This document shows, piece by piece, positions 1-7,741 of a stretch of DNA of 17,752 bases. Position 1 is the first letter of the stretch; each line of letters starts with the position of its first letter. The DNA comes from CBDAPI01 sp964565865 (GTDB lineage Bacteria; Acidobacteriota; UBA6911; RPQK01; CBDAPI01), in assembly GCA_964565865.1 (NCBI GenBank), contig CAZMGM010000044.1:1-17752 (forward strand), in the 5' to 3' direction. Under the pieces are notes generated by a model. It worked only from the letters and a program-made list of their open reading frames with translations. It did no database searches and had not been told where the DNA came from. Made by a program: the position numbers and the translations under genes.

Positions 1-101
1 TGGAACGAACTGGAAAAGAAGTCAAGGATTTTCTGGGCATTATCTTCTGCGTCATGGCTGGCACAAAGTGCCGCTCCAAGTAACGATACGAAAGTTCCCA
101 A
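1..101 (-). CDS. Partial 5' end of a probable exported protein (runs off the left edge)
   Basis: Reading leftward from about base 101 there is an open frame of 33 codons to the window edge. It begins MGTFVSLLGAALCASHDAED if a TTG start at 101 is used, which has the shape of a short signal peptide (hydrophobic core, then Ala-Leu-Cys-Ala-Ser) followed by a polar mature region. A purine-rich AGAGGA lies about 12 bases upstream of the TTG. The frame is closed by a TAG just upstream, and no ATG or GTG is available in it, so the start is uncertain. It follows the PPC-domain gene on the same strand by about 82 bases and could share its transcript. The family cannot be told from so few residues. Confidence 0.35.
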   Translation of the reverse strand, partial: MGTFVSLLGAALCASHDAEDNAQKILDFFSSSF

Positions 102-183
102 CAGTGCGCTGATCCTCTACCCTTCCGTTGGTTCCTTCGAATGATCGCGACTCAAGTCTCGTGATGCCCCTCATTCGCTTGAC

Positions 184-2043
184 CTAGTTTGCACCGTCTT
201 CCGGGGCGGAGCTCGAGGGTTCCTCCTGGATCGGACTGACCACCATGATAGGCACTTTCGCCACGAAAAGAAATTCCCCAGGCCTTCCCTTGATGACGGG
301 CCGAGCCTTTACCTGCGCGAACCTAGGCATTTCGTTAGCCCGGGCACCGGCGACAGCAATCAGGAGAACGGTGGCAGTCTGGCTGCCCGGGACGAACCTC
401 TCGTCATCCTCGTATCGGTTGACAGGAGGCGGCTTCTTCACCTTGACCTCCGTTCCGGGATAGGCTTCGACTCCGGGCGGCAGATTCTCAACACCAATCG
501 CAATTTCCCCACCAAAGCCCTCTTCCTGTTCTGTGATAATGGTCAGCTTTCTGGCTTCTCCAGCAGCCAGGTTGAGCCGCTTCGCCCGTACTTCAATCCG
601 ACCCGCATGGGGGATCTGGGGGCGCAGCAGGACCCGGTAGGCAAAACCCGACTGACCGTATCGTGATGTGAGATCACGAATTTGCAACGTGTACTTCCCG
701 CTGGTTTCGAAGGTCTCAATGGTCTTCGCCTGAATCTTCACCTTCCCCATCGAGACGTTCGAAAAAATCTCCTTGCCCGTCGAGTCTAATACTCCCAGGC
801 GGGGATTGAAGTCGGGAGGTCTGATGTCGGGGGTCTCGATTTCAAAGGCAAGCTTTTCGCCAGCCTGGACTTCAAACTCGAAATAGTCGATATCACCGGG
901 ACGTTCAATCGCCCCTTCGACGATGACGGGGAGCGTGATCTCCAGGGCCTGCTCAAGAGTCTCGTTTATTTTCCCTTCTTTCACTGAGGTCAGGACACCG
1001 GCGAAGGCCGAAGGGGCAATCGCTTCTATTCGAGTAGAATCCAATTCTGCACTTCTTGACCGACCCGAAAGATCGCCCTTCCCGGATACGTTCTCCGCAG
1101 CGGGCATGTTAACCGTTCTTGACCACAGCAGGTCGAGACGATTCGATTCCAACTTTCTATCGAAGTTCCGTTCCCGCCAGGCGACCGGCTCCGGATGGGC
1201 CGCCAACTGAAGGGTCACGTCTTCGGCCGGCGACAAATCAGGGCATCGTGCGTTGACAACGCGGAGCTGGTAAGAATAGTTAGGTCCTCCATGGCCTTGA
1301 AACTCCGAGATCCGGACCAGATATCGACCTTTTCCATGGAAGCGGTACCTCAATCCCGCACTGGATGTCGGGGAGTGGGAGACGACCTCGTCGTTAAACC
1401 CCAGGCGGGTCAGCTGATCCGGGTCGAACCAGCTTCCGGATGCTTCAAAGAGGGTCAGCTGAGGATCCAGGATCCCACTTCCCGAGTGGGCCTCGAAGAG
1501 CAATTCCCGACCGCTTTTTGCCTGGAATGAGAAGTAATCCGCCTCACCACGCTTGCTGATCTGGCCATTGATAACCACGGGCAGGCTCAGTGGCTGGGCT
1601 TTTCCCGGTGCGTGAGGACCCGTTTCGGCCTCGGCCATGACCTTTTCACGACTGATGTGCAGGGTCACCGCATTGGACATGCCCCGGGGTGTGACCAGTC
1701 GCAAGCGATGAGCCCCCGGGACGGCCTTTCGATTAACGGCTACTTGCAGCTTCACCCGGTGGCCGGGTCGAATTGATTTCTTGCCGGCTTCGTCCAGATT
1801 AATTTCAGTGATCTCCGCGATCTTTCCCTGGAGCTCGCGGCAGTCGAACCACACGCCGCGGGCGCCCGCCAGGGTCTGTCCCAGGATTTCTATCTCGAAG
1901 CTGGATCCCTGCTGGCCACCCAATGGGGAAATGGAAAGGATCTCAGGCTCACTAGGCATTGCCGGTGAGTCTCCGCCGTGCAAGTTGATGGCAACTGCAG
2001 AGAAGAGAATTAACCAGAATGTGGAAGAGTGTTCCGCTGGCAT
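184..2043 (-). CDS. Exported protein with two pre-peptidase C-terminal (PPC)-like domains
   Basis: Protein of 619 residues. The N-terminus MPAEHSSTFWLILFSAVAIN is a signal peptide. The segment at about 32-130 (EPEILSISPLGGQQGSSFEI onward) looks like an IPT/TIG-type immunoglobulin-like fold. Two PPC-like beta domains follow at about 150-262 and 366-474; each has the signature of a polar entry, [DE]-x-DYF-x-F, an LxFE strand and a closing Y-x-[LV]-x-[IV] strand. The C-terminus (about 480-600) is another beta-rich region with NLPPGVEAYPG. No catalytic domain is visible; PPC domains are usually accessory binding or folding modules on secreted proteins. The ATG at 2043 was chosen over one 24 bases upstream because an AAGG lies nine bases before it and the signal peptide then starts cleanly. 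Its exact role is unknown. Confidence 0.85.
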   Translation of the reverse strand: MPAEHSSTFWLILFSAVAINLHGGDSPAMPSEPEILSISPLGGQQGSSFEIEILGQTLAGARGVWFDCRELQGKIAEITEINLDEAGKKSIRPGHRVKLQVAVNRKAVPGAHRLRLVTPRGMSNAVTLHISREKVMAEAETGPHAPGKAQPLSLPVVINGQISKRGEADYFSFQAKSGRELLFEAHSGSGILDPQLTLFEASGSWFDPDQLTRLGFNDEVVSHSPTSSAGLRYRFHGKGRYLVRISEFQGHGGPNYSYQLRVVNARCPDLSPAEDVTLQLAAHPEPVAWRERNFDRKLESNRLDLLWSRTVNMPAAENVSGKGDLSGRSRSAELDSTRIEAIAPSAFAGVLTSVKEGKINETLEQALEITLPVIVEGAIERPGDIDYFEFEVQAGEKLAFEIETPDIRPPDFNPRLGVLDSTGKEIFSNVSMGKVKIQAKTIETFETSGKYTLQIRDLTSRYGQSGFAYRVLLRPQIPHAGRIEVRAKRLNLAAGEARKLTIITEQEEGFGGEIAIGVENLPPGVEAYPGTEVKVKKPPPVNRYEDDERFVPGSQTATVLLIAVAGARANEMPRFAQVKARPVIKGRPGEFLFVAKVPIMVVSPIQEEPSSSAPEDGAN

Positions 2044-2301
2044 AGCTACCGACCTTATACCACCCATTCTACAGCCTACCCATCGGGTTGCCCCAACAAG
2101 CTAATCCTTGCGGTCGCTATTTTAAACCCCTCCACCCTGGAAAAATTCAGAGTTAACTGTCAACGCAACAGACTGGCAAGAGCCAACCTGTCTTTACTGG
2201 AATGTGGCAACCGTGGGCTGACACCCTATGTTCTGTTCGTGCTCTCGAGAACTCAACTCCGCTTCCAAGGTACGCTCCGTAGGTACTTGGTAACCTAGCG
2301 G
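2044..2301. promoter_or_regulatory. Intergenic region with a possible promoter for the PPC gene
   Basis: This 258-base gap separates two genes on the minus strand and is long enough for a separate promoter. On the minus strand it contains a perfect -35-like TTGACA (plus-strand TGTCAA at 2158-2163) beside a GTTAAC palindrome. The bases 17 downstream do not make a good -10; a TAAAAT lies 33 bases away, too far for standard spacing. Next to the TPR stop codon is a small near-palindrome, AACCTAG-cgg-CTAGGGTT (2292-2309), without a T-run. I see no convincing small gene here. Confidence 0.3.
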
Positions 2302-4053
2302 CTAGGGTTGCGAACCGGTCGCTGGGGCCAGGGGTTCCATGGCTGCGGGAACCGGTGAAAAGACCGGGTCATCCTCCCGCCAGGGCAGACGACAGGGCTG
2401 CCCGCGTTCGTAGAGAGCCAGGTTTCCAGCCAGCAGTTTCACCAGATCGAACCGCTGGTTGCCTTGCAGATCTGAGATCATAGAGCGCTGGACCTGGACC
2501 GCCCGCTCAAGCTGACCGGTTTCGGCAAGGGCCATGGCCAGTGTTTCTACAGTCTCCAAATCCACGCCGCCCTCACCCGTGAATAGGGGTTGTAGAAGCT
2601 GCAGAGACCTCGCTCCGTTGCGAATCCTTTCGTCGGGACAGGCGGCCATGAGTCGAGCCAGCGCGTGAGTCATGTCGGAGTTCCCTGGGAGAAGCTCGAG
2701 ACCTTTTTCCAATACAGCCAGCGCCTCCACATAACGGCTCAGTCGGATCAGAGCCATCGCCTGCATGAAGCGCGCCAGTCCATTCATCTGTTGGAACTGC
2801 CCACCGTTGTCACCTGGTAGGATGGAATCACCCAGGCCGGCATCCAATTCGATGACGGCCCCGTAGTGGGGAACGGCTTTCTCGTAGTGCCGCAAGCGCA
2901 TGAGCAGATTGGCCAGCTGAAAGTGAGCCTCCTTGAACCCCGCGTTGGACTGAATGGCTGCCTGGTAGTGTTTCGCGGCTTCCTCATCCGAATGCAATCC
3001 TATCAGCGTGGTTCCCAGGTAGTAATGCAGCATGGGGTTGCCGGGCGAGGTCCGCAACGCCTGAGCATATTCTTGAGCTGCTCCCTCGAGGTTGCCCAGC
3101 CGGGCCAGCGCCGAACCCAGATCAGTGCGCGGTATTGGGTTCCCGGGATCCAGTGTTATTGAGGCTCGATATTCACTGACGGCCTCGGCAAAACGACCCT
3201 TGCTGAAGGCGCGCATTCCGCGAGTCCAGTGGCGGCGCCAACCGGTCGTCAATTCATCCAGTTCCTTCAGGAGGGGATCGGGGTGACTTGGTGTAGCATG
3301 GCCCCGGCGCAACCTTTCCAGCATAGCGACTCTCTGGAAGTGTGCCTGGGCTTTCCCCAGGTCTCCCTGCCTCCGATAGCTCATGGCCAACAAGTAGTGG
3401 ATGCTGTTGGCGTCCGGCTGCAAGACCAGGGCCTTTTCCAGATATTGAATCGCTTCGCCGATATTTCTGTTTGACCTAGCGATTTTCCCCATCCCGACCA
3501 GTGCCGGAGCACACGATTCGTCCACAGCCAGTGCCTTCTCGAACAAAGGCCGAGCCAGATCGTGCCGATTTAGGCTGAGGTTGCCCTCGGCCGCTCCCAG
3601 AAGCGCCGGGACGTTCTCGGGTCGAATCTGCAGAGCCCTTTCATAACTGGTGATGGACTTCTCGATCTCGCCCCTGTTCTTGTAGATGGGTCCCAGGTAG
3701 TAAGCCCAGCGAAAGTCGGCTGGTGCCAGAGATTGCGCATTTCGATAGCAGGCCTCGGCTGCTCCCAGAAAATCCTGGACGTGGTAAAGCTTGCCCATTT
3801 CGCCGTAGGCCTGGCTGAGTTTCTCCGCTTGAGCATCCTCTGTTTTCGCAATCGATTCAAGGCGTGTCTGGGCTTCCAGGATTTGCTCACGTGCCACCGC
3901 TTCCAATCTGGCCAGATCCGGATGGGGGACAGATGTGAGTTGATCGCTCGTCTGCAGCGGGGGTGAGATTGCACGGGCGAGGGCGGCAGGCAGGACGATG
4001 AGTCCGATCAGAAACACACCGCAAACGAGGAGGGATTCGATCCGATCACTCAT
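2302..4053 (-). CDS. Exported or membrane-anchored TPR protein, partner of propeller protein A
   Basis: Protein of 583 residues beginning MSDRIESLLVCGVFLIGLIV, an N-terminal hydrophobic signal or anchor. About five TPR units lie at roughly 65-240, then a charged linker (MLERLRRGHATPSHPDPLLK), four more TPRs to about 415, and further helical repeats. The C-terminal part contains LARLMAACPDERIRNGARSL, MALAETGQLERAVQVQ and YERGQPCRLPW, a conserved ending I associate with TPR proteins found next to CRTAC1-type proteins. The open frame extends upstream to 4248, but the ATG at 4053 is preferred. It gives the signal sequence, has GGTGA just upstream, and overlaps the stop of the preceding gene as ATGAGTGA. 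That overlap suggests translational coupling. TPR arrays bind proteins; the partner is inferred to be the adjacent propeller protein or other envelope proteins. Confidence 0.88.
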   Translation of the reverse strand: MSDRIESLLVCGVFLIGLIVLPAALARAISPPLQTSDQLTSVPHPDLARLEAVAREQILEAQTRLESIAKTEDAQAEKLSQAYGEMGKLYHVQDFLGAAEACYRNAQSLAPADFRWAYYLGPIYKNRGEIEKSITSYERALQIRPENVPALLGAAEGNLSLNRHDLARPLFEKALAVDESCAPALVGMGKIARSNRNIGEAIQYLEKALVLQPDANSIHYLLAMSYRRQGDLGKAQAHFQRVAMLERLRRGHATPSHPDPLLKELDELTTGWRRHWTRGMRAFSKGRFAEAVSEYRASITLDPGNPIPRTDLGSALARLGNLEGAAQEYAQALRTSPGNPMLHYYLGTTLIGLHSDEEAAKHYQAAIQSNAGFKEAHFQLANLLMRLRHYEKAVPHYGAVIELDAGLGDSILPGDNGGQFQQMNGLARFMQAMALIRLSRYVEALAVLEKGLELLPGNSDMTHALARLMAACPDERIRNGARSLQLLQPLFTGEGGVDLETVETLAMALAETGQLERAVQVQRSMISDLQGNQRFDLVKLLAGNLALYERGQPCRLPWREDDPVFSPVPAAMEPLAPATGSQP

Positions 4054-5866
4054 TTTCACCGATGACCCGGCCGCTGCCTTCCCGCAGGGTTGTGTAGCGG
4101 TCCCCGGGGACATCAGTCCATTCTTCCAAGCGGCCACTGGACCAGTAGGCGCGCACAGCGGCGACCCGAGTCTTGCTCCCCAGGCCCACAAGTACCCGGG
4201 GATCATTCGAGGAGCCGTAGCTGCCGTCGGTTCGCACGCGCCGCACAAGCGTCAACTGATCGGAGAGGACAACATCAACCCGGGTTCCCAACATGTCTCG
4301 CCCATGCTCTGTGCCCACCAGCCTCAGACCCAGCCAGTGTCGGCGATTCCCGATGTTGTTGATGAGCAGCCTGGCAGGGCCATTGTTGTTGACGATCAAA
4401 ACGTCCACGTCCCCGTCATTGTCCACGTCCCCAAAAGCACCACCCCGGCTCACCTCGGAAAGTTTGAATGCAGCTCCTCCCTGATCCGTAACCTCCTCGA
4501 ATCTCCCGTCGCCTAGGTTGTGAAAGAGCTGATTGATCTGATGCAGCGGATAGGGATCATTGGCTTTCTCCAGGGCCTCGATGGTGGCCACTTCACCGTG
4601 CAGTGCCAGAATATCCAGCCAGCCATCGTTGTCATAGTCAATGAAGGCTGTTCCGAATCCGGTGTAGGGCAGGCTCGCCACTCCCAGTTCGCTCCTGAAT
4701 GTCTGGTCTTCGAACCAGGCGCGTCCGTTGTTGAGGTAAAGAGTATTGGTTTCCCTGATCAGATGGGTCATGAAGAGATCTTCGTCTCCGTCGTTATCCA
4801 GATCACCCGCATCGACTCCCATGCTGGCTTCCGTTTTCCCATCCCCGTTCAGCGCGCATCCCGCCACCAGTCCCTCGTCCCTATAGATGCCCGTTCCCTG
4901 GTTCATCCACAAGTGATTGGGGCGCTGATCGTTGGCGACATAGAGATCGATCCACCCATCTCCATTGAAGTCGGCGCTGACAACACCCAGCGCGCCGCCG
5001 TGCCTTGCAGCGAACCCAACCTGTGTCGACACCTCCTGAAAGGTTCCATCTCCCCGATTGCGAAAGAACCGGTTGGGCTGGGCTGGATAGCTCTGGGGCC
5101 CACAATAGTCCACGGCTCCGGTGCTCGAATAGCACTTCTTGGGATTGGATAGGCTGTAGCCGACGTAATTGCCTACGAAGAGGTCCAGCCAACCGTCCCG
5201 ATCATAATCCAAAAAGGCAGCACTTACGCTCCACAATAAATCCGTGTCTCCACCGACCGGGACCTCCGTGAAGGTCTCGTCACCGTTGTTTCGGTACATC
5301 CGGTTCTTCCCAAAGTTGGTAACGTAGAGGTCGACCCAGCCATCATTGTCGATGTCACCTGCGGCCACTCCCATACCATAGCCGGTCGAGACAATCCCGC
5401 TTTGCTCGGTCACGTCCGTGAAACCCAAAGTGGACATGCCGTCCGGGTTCAACGCTAAATCATTTCGAAAGAGTCGATCCTGGAGAGTCCTTCCTTTCGG
5501 AGGCGGAAAGAGGGCATCCTCCAGTGTCTTACCAGGGCCCAGCATGTTTCCCTGTACCAGGTAAATGTCCAGGTCTCCATCGTTGTCAAAGTCGAACAGG
5601 GCACCCCCCGGGCCCATCATCTCGCTGAAGTAATACTCCCCCGACATGCCGTTGAAGTGGATAAAGTTGATTCCAACCGCCTCGGCAACGTCGCTGAACA
5701 AATCAGTGCCGGTATCTCGGTTTCCGGATGGGTACCCAGTGAACGTGGTGAGCGTGATCAGGACGATCAGGGAAATAAGTTGTGATTGTTTACGGGGGGG
5801 AAGTAAGCTGCGAGTCGCGATCAGTTGCAGAGGGCTAATCGCTCCCCTTAACTCGGAAATTGTCAT
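4046..5866 (-). CDS. CRTAC1/UnbV-type seven-bladed FG-GAP propeller protein (propeller A)
   Basis: Protein of 606 residues. A hydrophobic segment at about 29-45 (QLISLIVLITLTTFTGYP) acts as signal or anchor. Seven calcium-loop motifs D-x-[DN]-x-[DN]-G-x-x-D occur at about 92, 171, 220, 299, 355, 410 and 480, as expected for a seven-bladed FG-GAP/VCBS beta-propeller. The ASPIC/UnbV domain follows at about 525-595 (DGSYGSSNDPRVLVGLG and VRAYWSSGRLEEW). A Cys pair at about 245 and 255 lies in the conserved CGPQSYPAQPNRFFRNRG region. Such proteins are secreted and thought to bind calcium and ligands, but their substrates are mostly unknown. The ATG at 5866 lies within the end of the GWxTD gene (32-base overlap); longer starts at 5884 or 5941 only add charged residues. 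The 3' end overlaps the TPR gene by eight bases. Confidence 0.92.
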   Translation of the reverse strand: MTISELRGAISPLQLIATRSLLPPRKQSQLISLIVLITLTTFTGYPSGNRDTGTDLFSDVAEAVGINFIHFNGMSGEYYFSEMMGPGGALFDFDNDGDLDIYLVQGNMLGPGKTLEDALFPPPKGRTLQDRLFRNDLALNPDGMSTLGFTDVTEQSGIVSTGYGMGVAAGDIDNDGWVDLYVTNFGKNRMYRNNGDETFTEVPVGGDTDLLWSVSAAFLDYDRDGWLDLFVGNYVGYSLSNPKKCYSSTGAVDYCGPQSYPAQPNRFFRNRGDGTFQEVSTQVGFAARHGGALGVVSADFNGDGWIDLYVANDQRPNHLWMNQGTGIYRDEGLVAGCALNGDGKTEASMGVDAGDLDNDGDEDLFMTHLIRETNTLYLNNGRAWFEDQTFRSELGVASLPYTGFGTAFIDYDNDGWLDILALHGEVATIEALEKANDPYPLHQINQLFHNLGDGRFEEVTDQGGAAFKLSEVSRGGAFGDVDNDGDVDVLIVNNNGPARLLINNIGNRRHWLGLRLVGTEHGRDMLGTRVDVVLSDQLTLVRRVRTDGSYGSSNDPRVLVGLGSKTRVAAVRAYWSSGRLEEWTDVPGDRYTTLREGSGRVIGENE

Positions 5867-7487
5867 CGACCTGCGCCTTCGCATCGCTGAGCTGATCCCA
5901 GGCTTCGACTTCGATCCGGTAGGATCCGGGCGCCAGATCACTCAGATCCAACTTCTTGATCAGAACCATTCTACTTGCAGAGACGAACTGAATCGATTCC
6001 CCACTGCTGTCTGTGGCCTCCTTCATCACTTGTCCGCCACGGCTGATTCTGTAGCTCACCTCCAGCTCAGGTGAATTGGAGGATTGATCCACGTCAAAAT
6101 TGTAAAGGTGCAGGTAGATCCCTAGAGGAAGCTCCTTTGAGAACTTCTTTTCAATGCTGGGCCGGATCCAAACGTCCCCCAGCACGAACATTTCATCGTA
6201 CTTGGGCAGCTCGCCCAGCTGTTGGATGAAATCGGAAAGAATGAGTGAACTGCTACTCAGTTTTTCTGTTTCCTTCACACTGGCGGGTGGAATGATGGCC
6301 TGTTTGATGGCCCCTATGTTGTTACTGTTCAGGTCCTTCACAATCAGGTCGAGTTTATAGCGAGTCTTGTTTTCCAGAAGAAGGACCTTCTGATACATGG
6401 AACGGCCCTGCAGACCCTTCTCGAGCTTTTCAGGCGGGAACGCCACCACCAGATCATGCTCGAATTCTTGAATTAATTTATTGCCCAGGCTGGTGACAGC
6501 GCCGTAGAGGCCAATGCGAGCAGCGTGCACACCTTTGTCGCGCTCAAATGTCATGTCAGAGTTCTGGAGCTCGAGCGTGATGGGAACCAGAACCTGTTGG
6601 TCATTGAGCTTGAAGTAGTCGCTTCGAACGCGGAAGGACAGGTTCTCATAGCCTATGGAGACCTTCACCAGCTCCCTGAGATCGTTGTACTTGATCTTCT
6701 GGACCTGTTGGACTGCGGCAAAGATCTCGTAGCGATAGAAGGGGTTGCTCCTGTGACCCATGGAATAGGCCGGATTGTGTCGGCCGGGGGAGTTGTAAGG
6801 ACGATCCTCTTTCTTGGAGAGGCCCATCGACTCGGCCCAGGTCAGGCCCGCTCCTGGCACATGGAGCATGGCGTCCTTCTCTTCCGGATTGAGGGCCAGG
6901 TGGTAGTCCCCCGTAAAGCTGTCATCAACGAATTCCAACATGATGTCGTCCCCGACGCCCTCAATGTGCCGGTAGCGCCAGGTCTCAAATGGGTAAACAG
7001 TCGTCTGTCCACCACCTTCGTCGAAGGGTCGGTCGTAAAAGCCTCCAGAGGGATAGCTTTCTATTTCGGCCGGTTCACCGTGAATGATGTAGATCCTCCC
7101 CCGGTCCGTTCTCCAGCCCGGCTTGCCGCTATAGTATCGCTCGTTGACAAAAGCGATCCGCCGATAATGTTCCTCCTTGAATTCATTAGACGCCGTCCTC
7201 AAGTCCGGATCCCGCCGCCGCCAAAACTGTTCAATGAAGTGTTCCTTTTCGTCCATTGTGGAAAGCTTGTTGAAAACGGATTTTTCGTCCTCACTGATGA
7301 TGTAGACAGCGTCTTCTTTCATCCATTTCTTGAAATAGTCCTCCGCGTCTTCCTGCTGACTAGTACGGTTTGTCTTTTTCCCTTTTTTTCCCTTTTTCTT
7401 TTGTGCCGGGACCTGGAAAGAAAGCGCTAGTGAGACGACGATCAAAACGACCAGGGACAAGAATGAAGGGTAGCGGCGGATCTTCAT
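5835..7487 (-). CDS. GWxTD domain-containing exported protein
   Basis: Protein of 550 residues with a signal peptide (MKIRRYPSFLSLVVLIVVSL, cleavage probably after VPAQ at about 29), then a very lysine-rich stretch KKKGKKGKK at about 30-38. The defining motif is GWRTDRGRIYIIHGEP, with GWxTD at 124-128. Before it come conserved helices with EQFWRRRDPDLRTASNEFKE and RYYSGKPGW. The C-terminal two thirds are beta-rich, with repeated strand patterns ending DLAPGSYRIEVEAWD. The GWxTD family is widespread in Acidobacteriota and other deep phyla, and its biochemical function is not established. It is the first gene of a three-gene overlapping set. The ATG at 7487 has no strong ribosome site; a promoter-like pair lies only about 10-35 bases upstream. 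Confidence 0.9.
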   Translation of the reverse strand: MKIRRYPSFLSLVVLIVVSLALSFQVPAQKKKGKKGKKTNRTSQQEDAEDYFKKWMKEDAVYIISEDEKSVFNKLSTMDEKEHFIEQFWRRRDPDLRTASNEFKEEHYRRIAFVNERYYSGKPGWRTDRGRIYIIHGEPAEIESYPSGGFYDRPFDEGGGQTTVYPFETWRYRHIEGVGDDIMLEFVDDSFTGDYHLALNPEEKDAMLHVPGAGLTWAESMGLSKKEDRPYNSPGRHNPAYSMGHRSNPFYRYEIFAAVQQVQKIKYNDLRELVKVSIGYENLSFRVRSDYFKLNDQQVLVPITLELQNSDMTFERDKGVHAARIGLYGAVTSLGNKLIQEFEHDLVVAFPPEKLEKGLQGRSMYQKVLLLENKTRYKLDLIVKDLNSNNIGAIKQAIIPPASVKETEKLSSSSLILSDFIQQLGELPKYDEMFVLGDVWIRPSIEKKFSKELPLGIYLHLYNFDVDQSSNSPELEVSYRISRGGQVMKEATDSSGESIQFVSASRMVLIKKLDLSDLAPGSYRIEVEAWDQLSDAKAQVDDNFRVKGSD

Positions 7488-7496
7488 GACCTACTT

Positions 7497-7525
7497 ATTT
7501 TACTCATGATGGGATCGGTGATCAA
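7497..7525 (-). promoter_or_regulatory. Sigma-70-like promoter of the GWxTD operon
   Basis: On the minus strand there is TTGATC (plus strand 7520-7525), a spacer of exactly 17 bases, and TAAAAT (plus strand 7497-7502). These match the -35 consensus at four of six and the -10 consensus at five of six positions. Transcription would begin near 7490, about three bases before the ATG at 7487, which implies an almost leaderless message. This fits the absence of a clear Shine-Dalgarno sequence. Such matches also occur by chance in AT-rich spacers, and the sigma factor preference of this organism is unknown. Confidence 0.5.
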
Positions 7526-7566
7526 TTGTCTCAAGTCGGGCGGCCAATAGCAGGCGTTCCGGAAAC

Positions 7567-7642
7567 GGTGAGCTGATGCTCTACCGCTCTGCGCCTCACC
7601 TTATTCAGAGCAAAACCAAACGGCAAGCATTGAGCCTGCCGT
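7567..7642. other. Two stem-loops in the divergent intergenic region
   Basis: Between the divergent GWxTD and VWA genes are two inverted repeats. GGTGAG (7567-7572) pairs with CTCACC (7595-7600) across a 22-base loop. ACGGCA (7620-7625) pairs with TGCCGT (7637-7642), with inner GC/GC pairs separated by one mismatch, followed by TCTCTTC. The second resembles a weak intrinsic terminator, or what remains of one from a lost gene, and is similar to the hairpin at 16379-16401. Both lie in the untranslated leader of the VWA gene if its promoter is further left. No protein is encoded here that I can support. Confidence 0.3.
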
Positions 7643-7741
7643 CTCTTCAACGATGAATCCACACTCTACTGTTGTGTGCTGTTCGTTTAAGAGATCGCTG
7701 CAAGGATCCTTCTTATGGCATTATGGGGCAAGGTCTAAGAT

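Noticed and set aside
4054..4248. 65-residue N-terminal extension of the TPR protein.
   Set aside because: It overlaps the UnbV domain of propeller A in another frame, looks unlike protein (Cys, Trp and Pro rich), and would bury the signal sequence.
4046..5866. Repeated GAC/GAT-rich DNA in the propeller genes, considered as a tandem repeat or CRISPR-like array.
   Set aside because: The periodicity is explained by the seven calcium-loop motifs of the encoded propeller; spacing is irregular and there is no direct repeat with spacers.
6525..7430. Open plus-strand frame of 301 codons.
   Set aside because: It is antisense to the GWxTD gene, whose motif and signal peptide are clear.
7567..7600. 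tRNA-like D-arm on the minus strand (GAGCGGTAGAGCATCAGC).
   Set aside because: The D-arm resemblance is real but imperfect, and the anticodon stem (TCAGC needs GCTGA) and T-arm do not follow, so there is no tRNA gene.
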